From Verrucomicrobiales bacterium (GTDB lineage: Bacteria > Verrucomicrobiota > Verrucomicrobiia > Limisphaerales > JAFMIX01), in contig JAFMIX010000002.1 in the NCBI GenBank assembly GCA_017853785.1, positions 1 through 50,620 of the forward strand: DNA of 50,620 nt, read 5' to 3'. The translations under genes were made by a program, and so were the position numbers. Each line of letters starts with the position of its first letter. Position 1 is the first letter of the stretch. Of this stretch, positions 49,327 to 50,620 are shown in pieces. A model generated the notes under the pieces. That model saw only the letters and a list, made by a program, of their open reading frames with translations. It was not told the origin of the DNA and made no database searches.

Positions 49327-50620
49327 ATGCCATTCATCATCGTTTTCCTGCTGCTCGCCGGACCGTTCGCCCCGGTGACGCATGCGGAGGTCGCCAAGGT
49401 CGCCGCCGAGCCCGCCCGAACGAACGGGTTTGCGCTTTTGGTGCCCGGCCCGGATGACCCGCCGATCGCGCGGTTCACGGCGCGGGCGTTGCAACAGTTC
49501 CAGTATCGCCATCAGGTTTTCAACGACGTGGTTTCGAGCAATTTTCTGGTGCGGTTCATGAATGATCTGGACCCGCAGCGCATCCATTTTCTGCAAAGCG
49601 ACGAAGCGGAGTTCGCGCGCTACCGCACTACATTGGATGACCTGACGCTGCGATATGGCGACACCCGTCCGGCGTATGAGATTTTCCAGCGGTTTCGGGA
49701 GCGGCTGGCCCAGCGCACGGCTTACGCGGAGCAGTTGTTGCGCACCGAAAAATTTGAGTTCACGGCGGACGAGCGCGTGACGGTCAACCGGCGCAACCTG
49801 CCTTACCCGGCTGATTTGGCCATCGCCGAGAAACTGTGGCGTGAACGGGTGCGGTTTGAATATTTGCAAGAACGGTTGGGCGCCATCAATCCGGTCGGCA
49901 AAACCAACGCGACCGCCAAGGCTACGCCGGTGAAGCCGCCCGCGCAGATTCATAGCAACATCGTGCAGACGATCAGTCGGCGCTACGACCGTATCCTGAA
50001 GATCTTCAAGGATTGGGATAGTGATGACGTGTTCCAGTATTATTTGACCACGTTGGCGCACGTTTATGACCCGCACTCGGATTATTTCGGCAAGGCGCAG
50101 TTTGAAGAGTTTTCCCTGAGCATGAACCTCTCGCTGTTTGGTATCGGTGCGGTGCTCCGGTCCGAGGAGGACGGTTATTGCAAGATCGCGGAGCTGAAGC
50201 CCGGCCCGGCGCTCAAGGGCGGCCAGTTGAAGGTAAACGACCGCATCGTGGCGGTCGCGCAGGGCACAAATGAACCAATGGATGTCGTGGACCTGCCGTT
50301 GATCAAGGTCGTTCAGCAAATCCGGGGGCCAAAAGGTTCGGAAGTCCGGCTGACGGTCATCCCGGCGGATGCCACCGACCTGTCGCTCCGCAAAGTCGTG
50401 TCCATCATCCGCGAGGAGATCAAGATTGAGGATTCGGCGGCCAAGGCCAAAGTGGGCGAATTGCCCAACGGCAAGGGCGGCCCGCTGCGGTTGGGCGTGA
50501 TTGATCTGCCGGCCTTCTACGCCACGATGGACGTGCAAAGTTTGAAGGACAAAGCCACGCCGCGCAGCACCACAGCCGACGTCACCAAGCTCCTGGTGAA
50601 GCTCGCCGAAGAAAAGGTCG
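49327..50620 (+). CDS. prc: tail-specific protease Prc (5' part, cut by window end)
   Basis: 431 codons visible, no stop before the window end. Prc is a periplasmic S41 Ser/Lys-dyad protease that processes or degrades envelope proteins by their C-termini. A signal peptide (MPFIIVFLLLAGPFAPVTHA) precedes the Prc N-terminal domain (FLVRFMNDLDPQRIHFLQSD), the DPHSDYFGKAQFEEFSLSMN helix leading into a PDZ domain (LFGIGAVLRSEEDGYCKIAE, from about 270), and VVQQIRGPKGSEVRLTV. The catalytic Ser and Lys lie beyond the end. It is divergent from the exported FKBP gene, 138 bp apart. Confidence 0.92.
   Translation, partial: MPFIIVFLLLAGPFAPVTHAEVAKVAAEPARTNGFALLVPGPDDPPIARFTARALQQFQYRHQVFNDVVSSNFLVRFMNDLDPQRIHFLQSDEAEFARYRTTLDDLTLRYGDTRPAYEIFQRFRERLAQRTAYAEQLLRTEKFEFTADERVTVNRRNLPYPADLAIAEKLWRERVRFEYLQERLGAINPVGKTNATAKATPVKPPAQIHSNIVQTISRRYDRILKIFKDWDSDDVFQYYLTTLAHVYDPHSDYFGKAQFEEFSLSMNLSLFGIGAVLRSEEDGYCKIAELKPGPALKGGQLKVNDRIVAVAQGTNEPMDVVDLPLIKVVQQIRGPKGSEVRLTVIPADATDLSLRKVVSIIREEIKIEDSAAKAKVGELPNGKGGPLRLGVIDLPAFYATMDVQSLKDKATPRSTTADVTKLLVKLAEEKV

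Noticed and set aside
1..50620. tRNA, rRNA, CRISPR arrays, insertion sequences and phage genes
   Set aside because: I read all gaps over about 60 bp on both strands and saw no cloverleaf with TTCGA-type T loop, no regular spacer arrays and no transposase or integrase motifs. Visual reading can miss a divergent tRNA.

Overview
The window looks like a chromosome segment from a member of the Verrucomicrobiota, perhaps the Pedosphaera/Limisphaera side. This is an inference from gene content: high GC, a secreted FGly-type sulfatase, IF-3 with a long acidic C-terminal tail, an ECF sigma factor beside a Ser/Thr kinase fused to a LamG-like domain, a lipoprotein-rich envelope operon, and several families of dispersed palindromic intergenic repeats. 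I had no database to confirm the taxon. I see no prophage, insertion sequence, CRISPR array, rRNA or tRNA.

Layout. 0.2-6 kb: sulfatase, then infC (minus), and rpsO and pnp (plus), with a long hairpin in the pnp leader, then a lipoprotein form of MsrB. 6-6.85 kb: a gene-poor patch with a decayed immunity-protein-like gene. 6.85-7.8 kb: a ZIP metal transporter. 7.9-14.6 kb: a complete F-type ATP synthase operon (atpBEFHAGDC) with a CRP-like palindrome upstream, a strong hairpin between atpE and atpF, and a terminator after atpC. 14.7-16.5 kb: htpG. 16.5-18.6 kb (minus): an S-box (SAM-I) riboswitch with its terminator controls a threonine-synthase-like gene, a ThiS/MoaD-like sulfur carrier and a NIL-domain protein. 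This combination points to methionine/homocysteine synthesis rather than simple threonine synthesis. 18.7-22.4 kb: TPR membrane protein, UDP-glucose dehydrogenase, two Nudix hydrolases and an unknown protein.

22.5-27.6 kb: six collinear exported proteins: a glycine-zipper lipoprotein, a CsgG-like/PEGA protein, a CsgG-like/FlgT-C-like protein, a COG3014-type lipoprotein, YcfL and LpoB. This resembles an expanded LpoB-type peptidoglycan-synthase activator locus. 27.8-30.6 kb: an AsmA-like membrane protein, then a PhoB/PhoR-type two-component pair preceded by four 7-bp Pho-box half-sites at 11-bp spacing. 30.7-32.4 kb: ispF, a small protein, tadA, and a small membrane-protein gene interrupted by two in-frame stops. 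32.6-39.4 kb: a peptide ABC transporter (oppABCD without oppF) divergent from an OPT-family peptide transporter. 39.4-41.4 kb: ribE, a TrmN6-like methyltransferase and a small FKBP. 41.5-47.2 kb (minus): lysine/ornithine decarboxylase-like enzyme, ECF sigma factor, Ser/Thr kinase-LamG protein and a deoxyhypusine-synthase-like enzyme. The decarboxylase and synthase could belong to one polyamine route. 47.3-50.6 kb: M42 peptidase, exported FKBP, and a tail-specific protease cut by the window end.

Dispersed repeats sit at 21.6, 29.4, 30.6, 35.4-35.55 and 40.9-41.0 kb. Two of them overlap gene 3' ends and supply the last codons and stops of phoR and oppA.
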